A stretch of DNA of 64,000 nt from Saccharomyces uvarum (Eukaryota; Ascomycota; Saccharomycetes; Saccharomycetales; Saccharomycetaceae). A program made the translations under genes and the position numbers. How positions within the stretch are numbered: position 1 is the first letter of the stretch; each line of letters starts with the position of its first letter. The notes beneath the pieces were generated by a model, which was given only the letters and a program-made list of their open reading frames with translations, had not been told where the DNA came from and did no database searches. The DNA is taken from contig OX365936.1 of assembly GCA_947243795.1 (NCBI GenBank), positions 124,001 through 188,000 of the forward strand, in the 5' to 3' direction. Below, in pieces: positions 30,838 through 40,213 of this stretch.

Positions 30838-31328
30838 GAAATTGAATGGGACTTTCGCGTGCTTGATTTAACGGTTTTTGGATGGTTTGAATTAATCTTA
30901 CATCTAGTATATGTGCATTCATAATGGCACATTTCTAAGTGGTAAGCGTATATCACATTCCACGATATGTATTTGGTTGAGAGACAATAAGAAGACAGCC
31001 GTAAATGCTAAAAGGCTTCTCAGCTAAGAGTTGTCTTCTTCATTGAGAGTTCTGTAAACACGAAAACTGGTGGCCCCTGTTAGAAGCCCCGATTATGCTT
31101 TTAGCTGTTGCATTTCTGCGTACTCCACGCTGCTAAATGTTTGAATAACCCTCACACTCTATAAAGGAAATACCGCGGGAAGGGTTCCGATCATGCTGTC
31201 ATCGCTTTAAAGAGCTAAGAAGAGGGGAGATTCGTTTTCAGTGCACCTGGTAGGGTTTTAACAACGCTTGGTTCAGTTGTTTTACTTTGTTTGGGCATAT
31301 AATTTAACTTTTTATCTCACAAATAGAA
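30838..31328. other. Spacer between the DPM2-like gene and tRNA-Thr
   Basis: This 491-bp non-coding spacer contains the promoter of the minus-strand small gene and the tRNA 5' flank. A TATAAAGG-like sequence lies near 31160. I see no LTR remnant or conserved frame. Confidence 0.4.
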
Positions 31329-31401
31329 GCTTCTATGGCCAAGTTGGTAAGGCGCCACACTAGTAATGTGGAGATCGTCGGTTCAAATCCGACTGGAAGC
31401 A
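31329..31401 (+). tRNA. tT(AGU)I1: tRNA-Thr (AGU anticodon)
   Basis: A 73-nt cloverleaf without intron. The acceptor GCTTCTA pairs with TGGAAGC (one G-T pair), the anticodon loop is CTAGTAA with anticodon AGT, and the B box is GGTTCAAATCC. A T7 run at 31406-31412 is the Pol III terminator. Position beside XBP1 matches S. cerevisiae. Confidence 0.97.
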
Positions 31402-31702
31402 TTTATTTTTTTCATCTTTTTTATATACCCCAAGATATAGACGATGAACCAACTCCCGCATTAAATTGAAGGCGACTGTTAATCTTCATCTTTAGAGCTT
31501 TGATTTATATTTTCTTGTTCGAGTACCTAAGAACCGTCTTTTTGAAAAACGTTTTAAACAATATGTAAACTATGTAAAGAAAAAAAGATATTACACATAG
31601 GAAATACAAACTAAACCTAAAATGATATGAAGAAAGAAGAAAACTAAAATTAAATAAAAACCTGGGGGGAAAGAATATTACTAGAAACAATCACCGGATG
31701 AT
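31402..31702. other. XBP1 3' region
   Basis: 301 bp holding the tRNA terminator and A/T-rich 3' flank of XBP1. No further gene was seen. Confidence 0.4.
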
Positions 31703-33670
31703 CTACTGCTTGGAGTTTGTTTTGAATTTGAGATTGTTCAGTGAATTGTTCGCTTTGGGGGAAGAAGTGGTGTCCGTATTAGCGTTTGTATTGTTAGCTG
31801 CTTGGTGATTGCGTTGTTTGTATACTTCGTTCGCATATTTGAGGAAATGGTAGTGGTCGTCACTGTACGTTTGAGGAAAGGTGGGGGGTGCCGGCGCCAT
31901 GGGGGAAGAAGGGATGTTGTATTGCCTTGGAGACTGGTATTGCGAGGGAACCGGGTGGGTGTGGTCATAGGTGTAGTTCTGCTGCCCTTGTGGCGAGGAG
32001 AGCTGACCTGACGCGGGCAGAGGGTATTTTTGCTGTGGGATGTAGATGTTTCCCGGGTAGGAGTACCTATGGCCGTGCGTGTTGTAGAAGGACGCCAAGT
32101 TTGAAAGAATTTGCACCGTGGGGTCCTTGGGGCCTATGGGGGAAGTGGAGGGAGAGGAGTATGTGGAGGACTTTTGCCTTTTGTTCCTCTTTTCGATGAA
32201 GTTTTTGTCGCTGGACGAAAGACCCAGGTTCTCCACAAACGAGTCGAACGAGGGCAAGGCGTCTTCGATGACAAGCTTCTGGGCTTTGGAATGGGACATG
32301 GACGTGGACCTTTGTTTTGGCCTGGGCCGGGGCTTCTGCTTGGGTTTTGCCATGGCAGAGGTCGTTGGGGTAGTGATGGTGACGTTCTGATGGGCCAAGT
32401 ACCAGGCTTCGCAATCTCTTGGGAACTCCGGACCAAAGATGGGCACCAGCAGGTACCTTATGGGGAAGCAAAACCTCAGGCAGAGAAGTCTTGAGATTTC
32501 CATGGGAAGCCACGTTCCCTGGATCTTGATGTAGCCGCCTCTTATCCTCTTGGTGAAGTTTGCCGGATTCAAGTTGGGCAGGTCCAGTTGGTCCGGCCCC
32601 AGCTCGTCGACCAGGAAGTCCTTGTACGACTGGCAGATGAAGTCTCTCAGTTCGGGCTTGATGTTGTTCCAGTGGAAATCGATGTAGTTGTTTGCCTGGG
32701 CAGAGGGCGTGGCAGAAGAAGAGGAACCGGGGTCCAAGAAGGCGGACCCCGTGGACTTCCGTCTCTTGGGCGGCGACGCGGACGTCGACGACAGCAGGAG
32801 GTTGGAAGCGTCGTCGGAGGGGAACGAGTTGTGGTTGTAGAAGCAGAAGGACAAGATTTTTTCGAACTCGGCCTTGCAGAGGAACTGCTGCTGGCTGGCG
32901 GCCGCGGCGTCCTTCCTGGGCAAGTTGATGAGTCCCTTCATGACGTCCTGGTACAGCCTCCAGATGCCCGTCATGAACACGTAGCCGGAGTCGTGCGACC
33001 AGATCACGCAGTTGTTTGGGTTGATGAGCTTGTCGTTGATCAGGTTATGGTCCATCTTGGTCAGCTTGAACTGCTGGTTCTTCGTCAACGAGGAGGGGCC
33101 GTTCTCGCGCGAAGCCGCCGATACCGACTTCCTCTCCTGCTTGATGGGCGACACAGACATCGGAGTCTTGTTAGTGCGGGAGCCCAGTATGATCTTGCCC
33201 ATGAGAACGTTTTTGCCGTTCAAATGCAGCGGTGGGTGAGAGGCGGAGGCGGCGGCAGCGGCGTTGGAGTTGGACAGCTGGGCGAACAGCACCTGCTCGT
33301 GATGCGAGCTCTGGATCGTCTGTAGATTGGGGAACTGGTACTCGAAGCAGTTCAGGACGTTCTGCGGTGCCCGCCCGCCGCCCTCGTCTCCATCGTCGGT
33401 GGCGTCGCGAGATCGGACGATGAAGTTCGGGTGCGTAAACTGCGCAGCAATGGACGACTTGTAGTTGGCCTTCTTGATGCTGAGCCCGCTGCTGAAGCTG
33501 GCGGGGGGCGAGTTTCTGTCGAGCACGCTGACGAGGTACAGGCGCTGGTAGTCGTCCAGGGGGCTGTCGCTCAGACGCACCGTGTCGGTGTCTATGCTGA
33601 AGGCAGGATACTTCATGTTGTGGAAAGCGTCTGTGGTTTTGTCGGTGGCAAAAGAGAAACAAGCAGACAT
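31703..33670 (-). CDS. XBP1: Stress-induced transcriptional repressor Xbp1
   Basis: XBP1 (YIL101C) is a KilA-N/APSES-type DNA-binding repressor related to Swi4 and Mbp1. It is induced by stress and quiescence and represses G1 cyclin genes through CTCGA-type sites. The 655 residues compare with about 647 in S. cerevisiae. The DNA-binding region covers about 320-430, with IKIQGTWLPMEISRLLCLRF as its recognisable core. The flanks are low complexity: Ala/Ser-rich at the N-terminus, Pro/Gln/Asn-rich at the C-terminus. The 5' half is extremely GC-rich (73% by hand count at 33361-33420). Stress elements upstream fit its regulation. Confidence 0.95.
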   Translation of the reverse strand: MSACFSFATDKTTDAFHNMKYPAFSIDTDTVRLSDSPLDDYQRLYLVSVLDRNSPPASFSSGLSIKKANYKSSIAAQFTHPNFIVRSRDATDDGDEGGGRAPQNVLNCFEYQFPNLQTIQSSHHEQVLFAQLSNSNAAAAASASHPPLHLNGKNVLMGKIILGSRTNKTPMSVSPIKQERKSVSAASRENGPSSLTKNQQFKLTKMDHNLINDKLINPNNCVIWSHDSGYVFMTGIWRLYQDVMKGLINLPRKDAAAASQQQFLCKAEFEKILSFCFYNHNSFPSDDASNLLLSSTSASPPKRRKSTGSAFLDPGSSSSATPSAQANNYIDFHWNNIKPELRDFICQSYKDFLVDELGPDQLDLPNLNPANFTKRIRGGYIKIQGTWLPMEISRLLCLRFCFPIRYLLVPIFGPEFPRDCEAWYLAHQNVTITTPTTSAMAKPKQKPRPRPKQRSTSMSHSKAQKLVIEDALPSFDSFVENLGLSSSDKNFIEKRNKRQKSSTYSSPSTSPIGPKDPTVQILSNLASFYNTHGHRYSYPGNIYIPQQKYPLPASGQLSSPQGQQNYTYDHTHPVPSQYQSPRQYNIPSSPMAPAPPTFPQTYSDDHYHFLKYANEVYKQRNHQAANNTNANTDTTSSPKANNSLNNLKFKTNSKQ

Positions 33671-33703
33671 ACACTACTACACGAACGCAAGTATGTATAT
33701 ACT

Positions 33704-33731
<28 letters not shown>
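33704..33731. repeat. (TA)14 microsatellite upstream of XBP1
   Basis: 28 bp of uninterrupted TA, self-complementary and likely unstable in length. It sits 34-61 bp upstream of the XBP1 start, within its 5' leader or core promoter. Confidence 0.95.
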
Positions 33732-33734
<3 letters not shown>

Positions 33735-33782
33735 CGCGCACGTACACGCACACGCCTCGCCCTCTCACATGCGCATGCATAC

Positions 33783-33800
33783 ATATATATATATATATAT
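33783..33800. repeat. (AT)9 microsatellite upstream of XBP1
   Basis: A second AT repeat 50 bp from the (TA)14 tract, followed by GTATG-rich degenerate repeats to about 33830. Confidence 0.9.
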
Positions 33801-34243
33801 GTATGAATGTATGTAAGTGTGTATGTATGGAGCGTTCGCTGCGATGGGGGAAGGGCGGACAATAGCGATGGATAGGATGCGGTAGAATACAGGGAAGGCC
33901 AAGTTGTCGATCGGCTAATTCGAGGCCCAGCGCGAGGCAGAAGGGGGGGGGCGTTCTTCGAAGGGAGAAAGAAGCACCGAAAAGCGAAGAAGCCGAATTA
34001 GGGGCGGCGGGCCGGCCATAACACCCACGCCCCCTCGCCGTACGGCGTGCTCGTGGGTGCGGAGTCTTCGGATGAGGGGCTGAGGGGCAGCAGGCACCGC
34101 GGCAAGGGTCCCTGTCCCCTGTTTTTTCGTTTCTTGTTTTCGTTTTCTTGGCCCTGAATCCCGTTATCCGTTTCGTTGTTACACAAGAAGATGTGCTGGT
34201 GATCGACGTGCAGGGCGAAGACCCAAAAGCAGTACAGCACCGC

Positions 34244-35884
34244 ATGGCAAGACCAACAATGAAGTTATATAACAAATTACTCGGCACGCTCGCCGTGGGC
34301 ATCGGATCTGTCTGGGCGCTCGAAAACACGACGGTCTACGAGTTCGAGTCTGTCAAGGGCTTGTTCGAACAGGATTACCGCAGCGTGTTCTCAGACAACG
34401 TCTCGCAGGTGCAGTTGCGGGACAGCGTCGTGATGAATGGGACGGTGGTCTACGAGGCCGGCGCAGGTTGGAACGGCGGGTCGCTGGACGACTGGTTGCA
34501 GGAGCAGCGGAACGTCTCCGTAGAGCGGGTCTTCGATAACATCGGCCCCAGCGGGCCACATCCCTCTGTGTTGCCCGGAGTCGTGATTGCATCGCCGTCG
34601 CAGACGCACCCGGACTACTTCTACCAGTGGATCAGGGACAGCGCGCTGACCATTAACAGCATTGTCTCGCACTCGCCCGGGCCGGCCACGCACACGCTGC
34701 TGCAGTACTTGAACGTCTCGTTCCACCTGCAGCGAACCAACAACACCTTGGGCGCTGGGGTCGGGTACACCAACGACACCGGGTCGCTGGGCGACCCGAA
34801 GTGGAACGTCGACAACACCGCATTCACGCAGGACTGGGGCCGCCCTCAGAACGATGGGCCCGCCCTGCGCACCATCGCCGTGTTGAAAATCATTGACTAC
34901 CTCAACGAGACGGGTGCCGATCTGGAAAGCGAGTATCCGTTCCGGTCTACCAAAGAGGTCTTTGACGACATCGTGCGCTGGGACTTGAGGTTCGTGATGG
35001 ACCACTGGCAATCGTCGGGCTTTGATCTGTGGGAAGAGGTCACCGGGCTGCATTTCTTTACTCTGCTGGCGCAATTGTCCGCCGTGGACAAGTCGCTGCG
35101 CTATTTCAACGACACAGAACAGTCGTCCGCATTTGTCAAGGAACTGCGCCAAACGCGCCAGGCCATCTCGGACTTCGTCTTGGACCCTGCGAATGGGTTT
35201 ATACACCCTGAGTATCACTACGTGGTTGAGACCCCCACCATCGCCAACACGTTGAGGTCCGGGCTGGACATCGCCACTTTGCTAGCGGCAAACATCGCTC
35301 ACGACACTCCGGCGGCTTCCGGGTTGCCCTTCAACATTAATGACCGTGCAGTCCTGAACACTTTGCACAACCTGATGTTCCACATGCGTTCTCTTTACCC
35401 GATCAATGGCAACGGCACGGGCATCGCCCTGGGCAGGTACCCTGAAGACGAATACGACGGGTACGGATTGGGCGAAGGCAACCCGTGGGTCTTGGCCACT
35501 TGTGCCGCTTCCACAACGCTTTACAAACTCATCCAATGGCACATCTCCGAGCACCAAGACGTGGTTGTCCCCATGCACAATGAAAGCTCGAACGCATTTT
35601 GGGACCAGCTGGTTTTCTCCAATCTCGCGACCCTGGGGGGCGACGATGGGTACTTGATTGTGGAATACAACTCCCCCGCCTTCAATCAAACCATGCAGAA
35701 AATCTTCCAGTTGGCGGATTCGTTCTTGGTGAAACTGAAAACACATGTGGGCGCAGACGGCGGGCTGAGTGAGCAGTTCAACAAGCACACGGGCTTCATG
35801 CAGGGCGCCCTGCATCTCACCTGGTCCTACACCTCATTCTGGGACGCCCATCAAATAAGACAAGAAATTCTAAACACCTTTTAG
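34244..35884 (+). CDS. SGA1: Sporulation-specific glucoamylase
   Basis: SGA1 (YIL099W) is an intracellular GH15 glucan 1,4-alpha-glucosidase that degrades glycogen late in sporulation. The frame is open upstream to a TTG at 34148, but the ATG at 34244 (MARPTMKLYNKLLG) gives 546 residues (549 in S. cerevisiae) and a hydrophobic signal-like N-terminus. Conserved GH15 blocks include YFYQWIRDSALT, DWGRPQNDGPALR, the general-acid region DLWEEVTGLHFFT, and GEGNPWVLATCAA. Several N-glycosylation sequons are present. The gene is GC-rich (62% at 34561-34620), falling toward its 3' end (43% at 35821-35880). A (CAA)8 repeat follows the stop codon. Confidence 0.96.
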   Translation: MARPTMKLYNKLLGTLAVGIGSVWALENTTVYEFESVKGLFEQDYRSVFSDNVSQVQLRDSVVMNGTVVYEAGAGWNGGSLDDWLQEQRNVSVERVFDNIGPSGPHPSVLPGVVIASPSQTHPDYFYQWIRDSALTINSIVSHSPGPATHTLLQYLNVSFHLQRTNNTLGAGVGYTNDTGSLGDPKWNVDNTAFTQDWGRPQNDGPALRTIAVLKIIDYLNETGADLESEYPFRSTKEVFDDIVRWDLRFVMDHWQSSGFDLWEEVTGLHFFTLLAQLSAVDKSLRYFNDTEQSSAFVKELRQTRQAISDFVLDPANGFIHPEYHYVVETPTIANTLRSGLDIATLLAANIAHDTPAASGLPFNINDRAVLNTLHNLMFHMRSLYPINGNGTGIALGRYPEDEYDGYGLGEGNPWVLATCAASTTLYKLIQWHISEHQDVVVPMHNESSNAFWDQLVFSNLATLGGDDGYLIVEYNSPAFNQTMQKIFQLADSFLVKLKTHVGADGGLSEQFNKHTGFMQGALHLTWSYTSFWDAHQIRQEILNTF

Positions 35885-35888
35885 CCAT

Positions 35889-35912
35889 AACAACAACAAC
35901 AACAACAACAAA
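35889..35912 (+). repeat. (CAA)8 repeat just after SGA1
   Basis: Eight CAA triplets begin a few bases after the SGA1 stop codon, inside the 3' UTR. It is a simple sequence repeat with no obvious function. Confidence 0.9.
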
Positions 35913-35985
35913 ACCGAAATTTAGCTTAATTATTTCGCACTAATATTTACAATACATATTTACAAAATCCTCTCACACATGCGCG

Positions 35986-36453
35986 CTATGCCGGAACGTC
36001 CAGCCCAACGATGTTTGCAGTTCTTTTGATCTTCTCGTCCTGCGTCAACTTGTTGCCGGGGTTGTACCTGTCAACCAGTTCTTGGTATTCTCTTTGGTTG
36101 TCCAGGAATTTGATAACGTCGAAAGTGTGCTCGAATATCTCGTCCACACTCTGTCCCTGGACAATTTTCTCGTCCCACTTTATATCGTTCTGTAGTATAG
36201 AACGCAGCTGTTTAGAATCGGATACGTACAAGTTCAAAGATCTGTCGTTGACAGGATCCAGTTTCTTCCAGCTTTCCAGCTGTTTGTCGGTATCCTCGTG
36301 TGACATTTTCGGATTCTGCTTCTTGAAATATTCCAATTTCGTAATCATTGTCTTTCGCAAAGTCCCCCAATTAGCCACCTTGCTGGGCCTTTCATATTTG
36401 AGAATCGCCCTTATAAGCCCCTTGTAACCGTGCAGCGCTCTTGCTCTATCCAT
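35986..36453 (-). CDS. FMC1: Mitochondrial F1-ATPase assembly factor Fmc1
   Basis: FMC1 (YIL098C) is a mitochondrial matrix protein needed at high temperature to stabilise Atp12 during F1 assembly. The 155 residues equal the S. cerevisiae length. The N-terminus carries an LYR-like helix (ALHGYKGLIRAILKYERPSK), consistent with the LYR-motif family. It shares a compact 177-bp divergent promoter with FYV10/GID9. Confidence 0.95.
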   Translation of the reverse strand: MDRARALHGYKGLIRAILKYERPSKVANWGTLRKTMITKLEYFKKQNPKMSHEDTDKQLESWKKLDPVNDRSLNLYVSDSKQLRSILQNDIKWDEKIVQGQSVDEIFEHTFDVIKFLDNQREYQELVDRYNPGNKLTQDEKIKRTANIVGLDVPA

Positions 36454-36630
36454 TTTGCCCGGAGGTTTCTCTTTGCCTTTTGCTATTTCGAATATCGCTG
36501 TCTATAACAGTTCTGTCGTTGTAAGATATTAATTTTCTATAAAAGCGGAGACAGAAGGGGGTAGTAGGTGAAACTTCAACATCTACGTACAGCAAGGAAA
36601 GGATCGAAGCCGCAAGGTATTGAAAACACT

Positions 36631-38181
36631 ATGGCAGAGAAGTCGATATTTAATGAGCCTGACGTGGATTTCCATCTGAAACTGAACCAGCAACTATTCC
36701 ATATTCCTTACGAACTACTATCAAAATGCGTTAAGCATACCCAAGCAACTATAAATAAAGAAACCAAATTTTTGCACGAGCATATCAGTACGCTGAACGA
36801 GATCTTTGAACATAACGATGTCGAGCATGATAGATTAGCACTGGCAAAGATAAACGAACTGATCAGAAAAATCGACCATATGGAAAAGTTCTTGAATATG
36901 CAAACTAAATCATATTGTGAGATTTTAAATAGAATAAAGAAAAGACTAGAATTTTTCCATGAATTGAAAGATATCAAATCCCAAAACACTGACAGTTCCC
37001 TAAATGAAAATCACCCTGATACGAGAAATAAACTGATTCAGTGGTATCAAAGTTACACAAACATTTTGATTGGCGATTACTTAACCCGGAATAACCCGAT
37101 CAAATATAATCCAGAGACAAATGAACACTGGAATTCAGGGGTAGTGTTCTTGAAACAAACCCAGTTGGAGAACCTCATCGACTATGATGTTCTCTTGGAG
37201 GCTAATAAGATTTCCACATCATTATTAAATGACCACGATCTTTTACTCCTGATTTCTTGGATAAATGAAAATAAAAAGACTCTGACCAAAACATCTTCCA
37301 TGCTAGAATTTCAAGCAAGACTACAAGAATATATTGAACTGTTGAAAGCTGGTAACTATATCGATGCTATCATTTGTTTCCAAAAATACCTTCTACCATT
37401 CATAGAGAGTAATTTCACAGATTTGAAATTAGCGTCGGGACTTCTGATATTTATCAAGTATTGCAACAAGCAAAAACCGAACCCGTCTTCTAGATCTGGA
37501 TTCGATACTGAAGAGATTAAATCGCAAAACCTGCCAATGAACAAAGATCAAATATTCCAACATTTCTTCCATAAATGTCTACCGAGGGATACTTCCAACA
37601 CAGAGACGAACACAACCGATTACGATAAGAGCACGTTGATAAATTCACATAATGGTGACTTTGAAAGGTACTTGAATCTGTTAGATGATGAACGATGGTC
37701 AGTATTGAATAATCTATTCTTGAAAGATTTCTATTCGATGTATGGAATATCACAAAATGACCCATTGTTGATATATTTGTCACTAGGTACATCATCCCTA
37801 AAGACAAGGGATTGCTTAAATCCTTCAGACGATGAAGAGGGAAATGGAAAAACAGAAATCATGGTAACACCAGAAAATGATGCTGAACATTTACAAATAT
37901 TTACTTTGCATTCATTAAAGAGGAAAAACTGTCCTGTTTGTAGTGAAACTTTCAAACCAATAACGCAATCTCTACCATTTGCTCATCATATTCAGTCACA
38001 GTTATTTGAAAATCCAATACTGTTACCGAATGGTAATGTTTACGACAGCAAAAAATTGAAAAAACTGGCAAAAACGCTGAAAAAACAAAACTTGATATCC
38101 CTAAGCCCAGGCCAAATCATGGATCCAGTTGACATGAAGGTTTTCTGCGAGTCAGATTCTATTAAAATGTACCCCACATAA
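36631..38181 (+). CDS. FYV10: GID E3 ubiquitin ligase RING-like subunit
   Basis: FYV10/GID9 (YIL097W) pairs with Gid2 to form the catalytic RING module of the GID/CTLH ligase that degrades gluconeogenic enzymes such as Fbp1 when glucose returns. The upstream in-frame GTG extension is rejected; the ATG at 36631 (MAEKSIFNEPDVDF) gives 516 residues, identical to S. cerevisiae. The CTLH-type helical region is near 240-300. The degenerate RING near 430-500 shows KNCPVCSETFKPI and AHHIQSQLFENPILLPNG. Convergent with BMT5. Confidence 0.96.
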   Translation: MAEKSIFNEPDVDFHLKLNQQLFHIPYELLSKCVKHTQATINKETKFLHEHISTLNEIFEHNDVEHDRLALAKINELIRKIDHMEKFLNMQTKSYCEILNRIKKRLEFFHELKDIKSQNTDSSLNENHPDTRNKLIQWYQSYTNILIGDYLTRNNPIKYNPETNEHWNSGVVFLKQTQLENLIDYDVLLEANKISTSLLNDHDLLLLISWINENKKTLTKTSSMLEFQARLQEYIELLKAGNYIDAIICFQKYLLPFIESNFTDLKLASGLLIFIKYCNKQKPNPSSRSGFDTEEIKSQNLPMNKDQIFQHFFHKCLPRDTSNTETNTTDYDKSTLINSHNGDFERYLNLLDDERWSVLNNLFLKDFYSMYGISQNDPLLIYLSLGTSSLKTRDCLNPSDDEEGNGKTEIMVTPENDAEHLQIFTLHSLKRKNCPVCSETFKPITQSLPFAHHIQSQLFENPILLPNGNVYDSKKLKKLAKTLKKQNLISLSPGQIMDPVDMKVFCESDSIKMYPT

Positions 38182-38357
38182 ATTGGTTTTGAACCACAAA
38201 TGCACTTTTTATTTCAAACCGTTTGACGTGGTTTTGTAGTGGCTTGAAAAATACTTGCGTTACATATGTACTTATGAGATTTTCAACAATGCAAAACAAA
38301 GAAGAAAAGGAATTAACACATTTATACACCTATACGAGTATTCTCTCTTTATAACCC

Positions 38358-39368
38358 TCAATCAGAATCAGAATCGGAACCGTCATCACTTTTACGGTTA
38401 CGTTTTGAACTGTTTGAGATATATTTACTAAATATATAAAATCTAGCATCACGTTCCTTCGCAGGCTTTGTGGTATCTTGTTCACTGTTTGTTCTTCTAT
38501 GATGATACCCTGGAAAGTTTTGCCATTGGAGTTTGCTTGATCTACTCAAAGTTAGCCCATTTTTCCTGGCTAATAGCTTGATTTGCCATGAATCGTAAGG
38601 TTCCCCATCAAAAACAGACAAAATGATGTTTCCATAACCTTCATTGGTTAGTTTTTTAGACTGGGGGGTATTCTCATTAAGATCATAACCCTGTGTATAA
38701 CGAAAAGCATCATCTTGAACTTTTGTGTTTATGAGATTGAATAGCTGCAAAGAGTTTTTGAAAAATGCAAAAACTAAGTCTTGGTGCTCTCTTATATTTC
38801 TATCTTGATCTTTGATACCCTTACCATTATGGGGGAAGTTAAAAAGAATATTTTGTAAAGGCTTGTTGCCCCATTTATGATCACTGAGTCTGTTGATTGT
38901 CCTAAACCAAGTATTATTTCTGGAGATTTTAAAGCTTTTGACTAATTTGGTAACATCAATTTGGAAGAACATTGGAATATTCAAATCTTTTAAAAATTGA
39001 TAATTTTCCTCGAAAGTGTGTGGGTATTTCAGTTTCAGCTCATTCACAGAATTGTCGTAGCTTGTTATAATCAAATTTCCACTTTCGATATAGCCTTGTT
39101 CCACAATAGACTTTGCAAATGAAAAATCTCCCTCACCACATAGCATTAAAGTTTCATTTTTTTCAAAAGGTATAACCTTTTCCTGGCTGAGTTTTTGTAA
39201 CTCTTGGTTTTTTTTGACTTTTTTGTTATTAGTATTAGGGCTTTTCTTCCTCAGTTCATGCTTTTGCTTGCTTTCTATATTTTTCACCATTTTAATCTTA
39301 GCTTGATGTCTTAATAATGCACCTTTCAGGCCTTTACTGCCGATCTTTCCTTTGAGTTTCCTAGACAT
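38358..39368 (-). CDS. BMT5: 25S rRNA m3U methyltransferase Bmt5
   Basis: BMT5 (YIL096C) methylates uridine 2634 of 25S rRNA in the nucleolus. The 336 residues equal the S. cerevisiae length. A basic Lys/Arg-rich N-terminus, as expected for nucleolar targeting, precedes the SAM-binding motif LMLCGEGDFSFAKSIV (about 76-91). The conserved FNFPHNGKGIKDQDRNI block follows. The C-terminus is acidic. A perfect PAC element lies upstream, linking it to the ribosome-biogenesis regulon. Confidence 0.95.
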   Translation of the reverse strand: MSRKLKGKIGSKGLKGALLRHQAKIKMVKNIESKQKHELRKKSPNTNNKKVKKNQELQKLSQEKVIPFEKNETLMLCGEGDFSFAKSIVEQGYIESGNLIITSYDNSVNELKLKYPHTFEENYQFLKDLNIPMFFQIDVTKLVKSFKISRNNTWFRTINRLSDHKWGNKPLQNILFNFPHNGKGIKDQDRNIREHQDLVFAFFKNSLQLFNLINTKVQDDAFRYTQGYDLNENTPQSKKLTNEGYGNIILSVFDGEPYDSWQIKLLARKNGLTLSRSSKLQWQNFPGYHHRRTNSEQDTTKPAKERDARFYIFSKYISNSSKRNRKSDDGSDSDSD

Positions 39369-39694
39369 TGATATTTTATAGTGTTCGCCAGTCTTATTGG
39401 TACTATTACAAAGTTACTGTAAATTATATTGAGAATATGGCAAGTTTTTTAAATATTGAATGGAAATCTTCGAAGTTTTTCAGCTCATCGCATCACTATT
39501 TTTTTTAGTCTTTTTTTCCCATATATTTTTTTCATTTTTTCTATAGCAGAATTTGCAAAGGAGGACACACAGTAAAGTAAAAATATCAAAAAAAAGAGGA
39601 TAATACTGAAGCACGTAAATGCGTTAGCGAAAGTGTCTTGCTTAATTGAATACTCTTCAGTATCACAGGAAAATATGGGAAGATAAAAAATAAA
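39369..39694. other. BMT5 promoter
   Basis: 326 bp of A/T-rich spacer between BMT5 and tRNA-Ile. It contains the PAC element below. No other gene was seen. Confidence 0.5.
39482..39491 (-). promoter_or_regulatory. PAC element upstream of BMT5
   Basis: Read on the minus strand this is GCGATGAGCT, a perfect PAC motif (Dot6/Tod6 site), about 115-125 bp upstream of the BMT5 ATG. Confidence 0.8.
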
Positions 39695-39768
39695 TGGTCT
39701 CTAGCGGGATCGAACCGCTGATCCCCGCGTTATTAGCACGGTGCCTTAACCAACTGGGCCAAGAGACC
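39695..39768 (-). tRNA. tI(AAU): tRNA-Ile (AAU anticodon), copy 1
   Basis: A 74-nt intronless cloverleaf with acceptor GGTCTCT/AGAGACC, anticodon AAT and B box GGTTCGATCCC. A6 at 39685-39690 is a T6 Pol III terminator on this strand. It is identical over all 74 nt to the copy at 61796-61869. Confidence 0.97.
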
Positions 39769-40213
39769 ACTAATTTCTTGGAAATTGATGAACAATTTAA
39801 CCTACACAACTAAAAATAATCCAAAAAGTATAATCATATTTTTAACGTCTATATTAAGAGAGTACGATACTTATGATTATTACGAGAATGTAGCTCAATT
39901 CCTGCTGCTGACCAACACTCTGTCAGTGAACTACAAACATAACAAAGTAGGCATATATAGAGCGCAGGGAGTGAAAAAAAAGAATTTACAAAAAGTATAT
40001 TAAGCAAACGTTAGAAAAGAGGCTCTGAAGAGTCTGGCTGTAGGCTTCTATTAAACGTCAATTGGTCCCGCTTAAAACGACAGCATTTTAATTGTGGGCT
40101 GGTTCAATTGCCCTTCCTCAACTGTTATATTTTTCCTCGCATTTGTTTTTCGTTGAGGTGTTGATCTAAATTCCTTATAACCTCCTATCTTTAGTTTTAG
40201 CAACACAAAAGCA
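39769..40213. other. Spacer between tRNA-Ile and PRK1
   Basis: 445 bp that include the PRK1 promoter. A short frame (39788-40003 from its first ATG) has biased composition and no recognisable features, so I do not call it. No LTR remnant was recognised. Confidence 0.4.

Larger units (their letters stand above)
33671..34243. promoter_or_regulatory. Divergent XBP1/SGA1 promoter with a stress-element cluster
   Basis: This 573-bp spacer contains six AGGGG/CCCCT stress elements (33942, 34000, 34031, 34075, 34083 and 34116 as first bases). Msn2/4 act through such STREs and XBP1 is a known stress-induced target. The spacer also contains two TA microsatellites (listed separately), a G9 run near 33943-33951, and is GC-rich near 33930-34110. 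Confidence 0.7.

Noticed and set aside
32588-33325. 245-codon plus-strand frame opposite XBP1
   Set aside because: It arises because the GC-rich XBP1 coding strand lacks antisense stops. Composition is very Val/Gly/Arg-rich and it shows no domain.
33644-33652. GGTGGCAAA, an Rpn4-type proteasome element
   Set aside because: It lies within codons 6-9 of XBP1, so it is explained by coding sequence. XBP1 is not a proteasome gene.
34391-35218. 275-codon minus-strand frame opposite SGA1
   Set aside because: A GC-rich shadow of SGA1, with no domain or promoter evidence.
39788-40003. Small frame between tRNA-Ile and PRK1
   Set aside because: Asn/Tyr/Leu-rich A/T-driven composition, no recognisable family, and adjacent to a tRNA. 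Not supported without conservation data.
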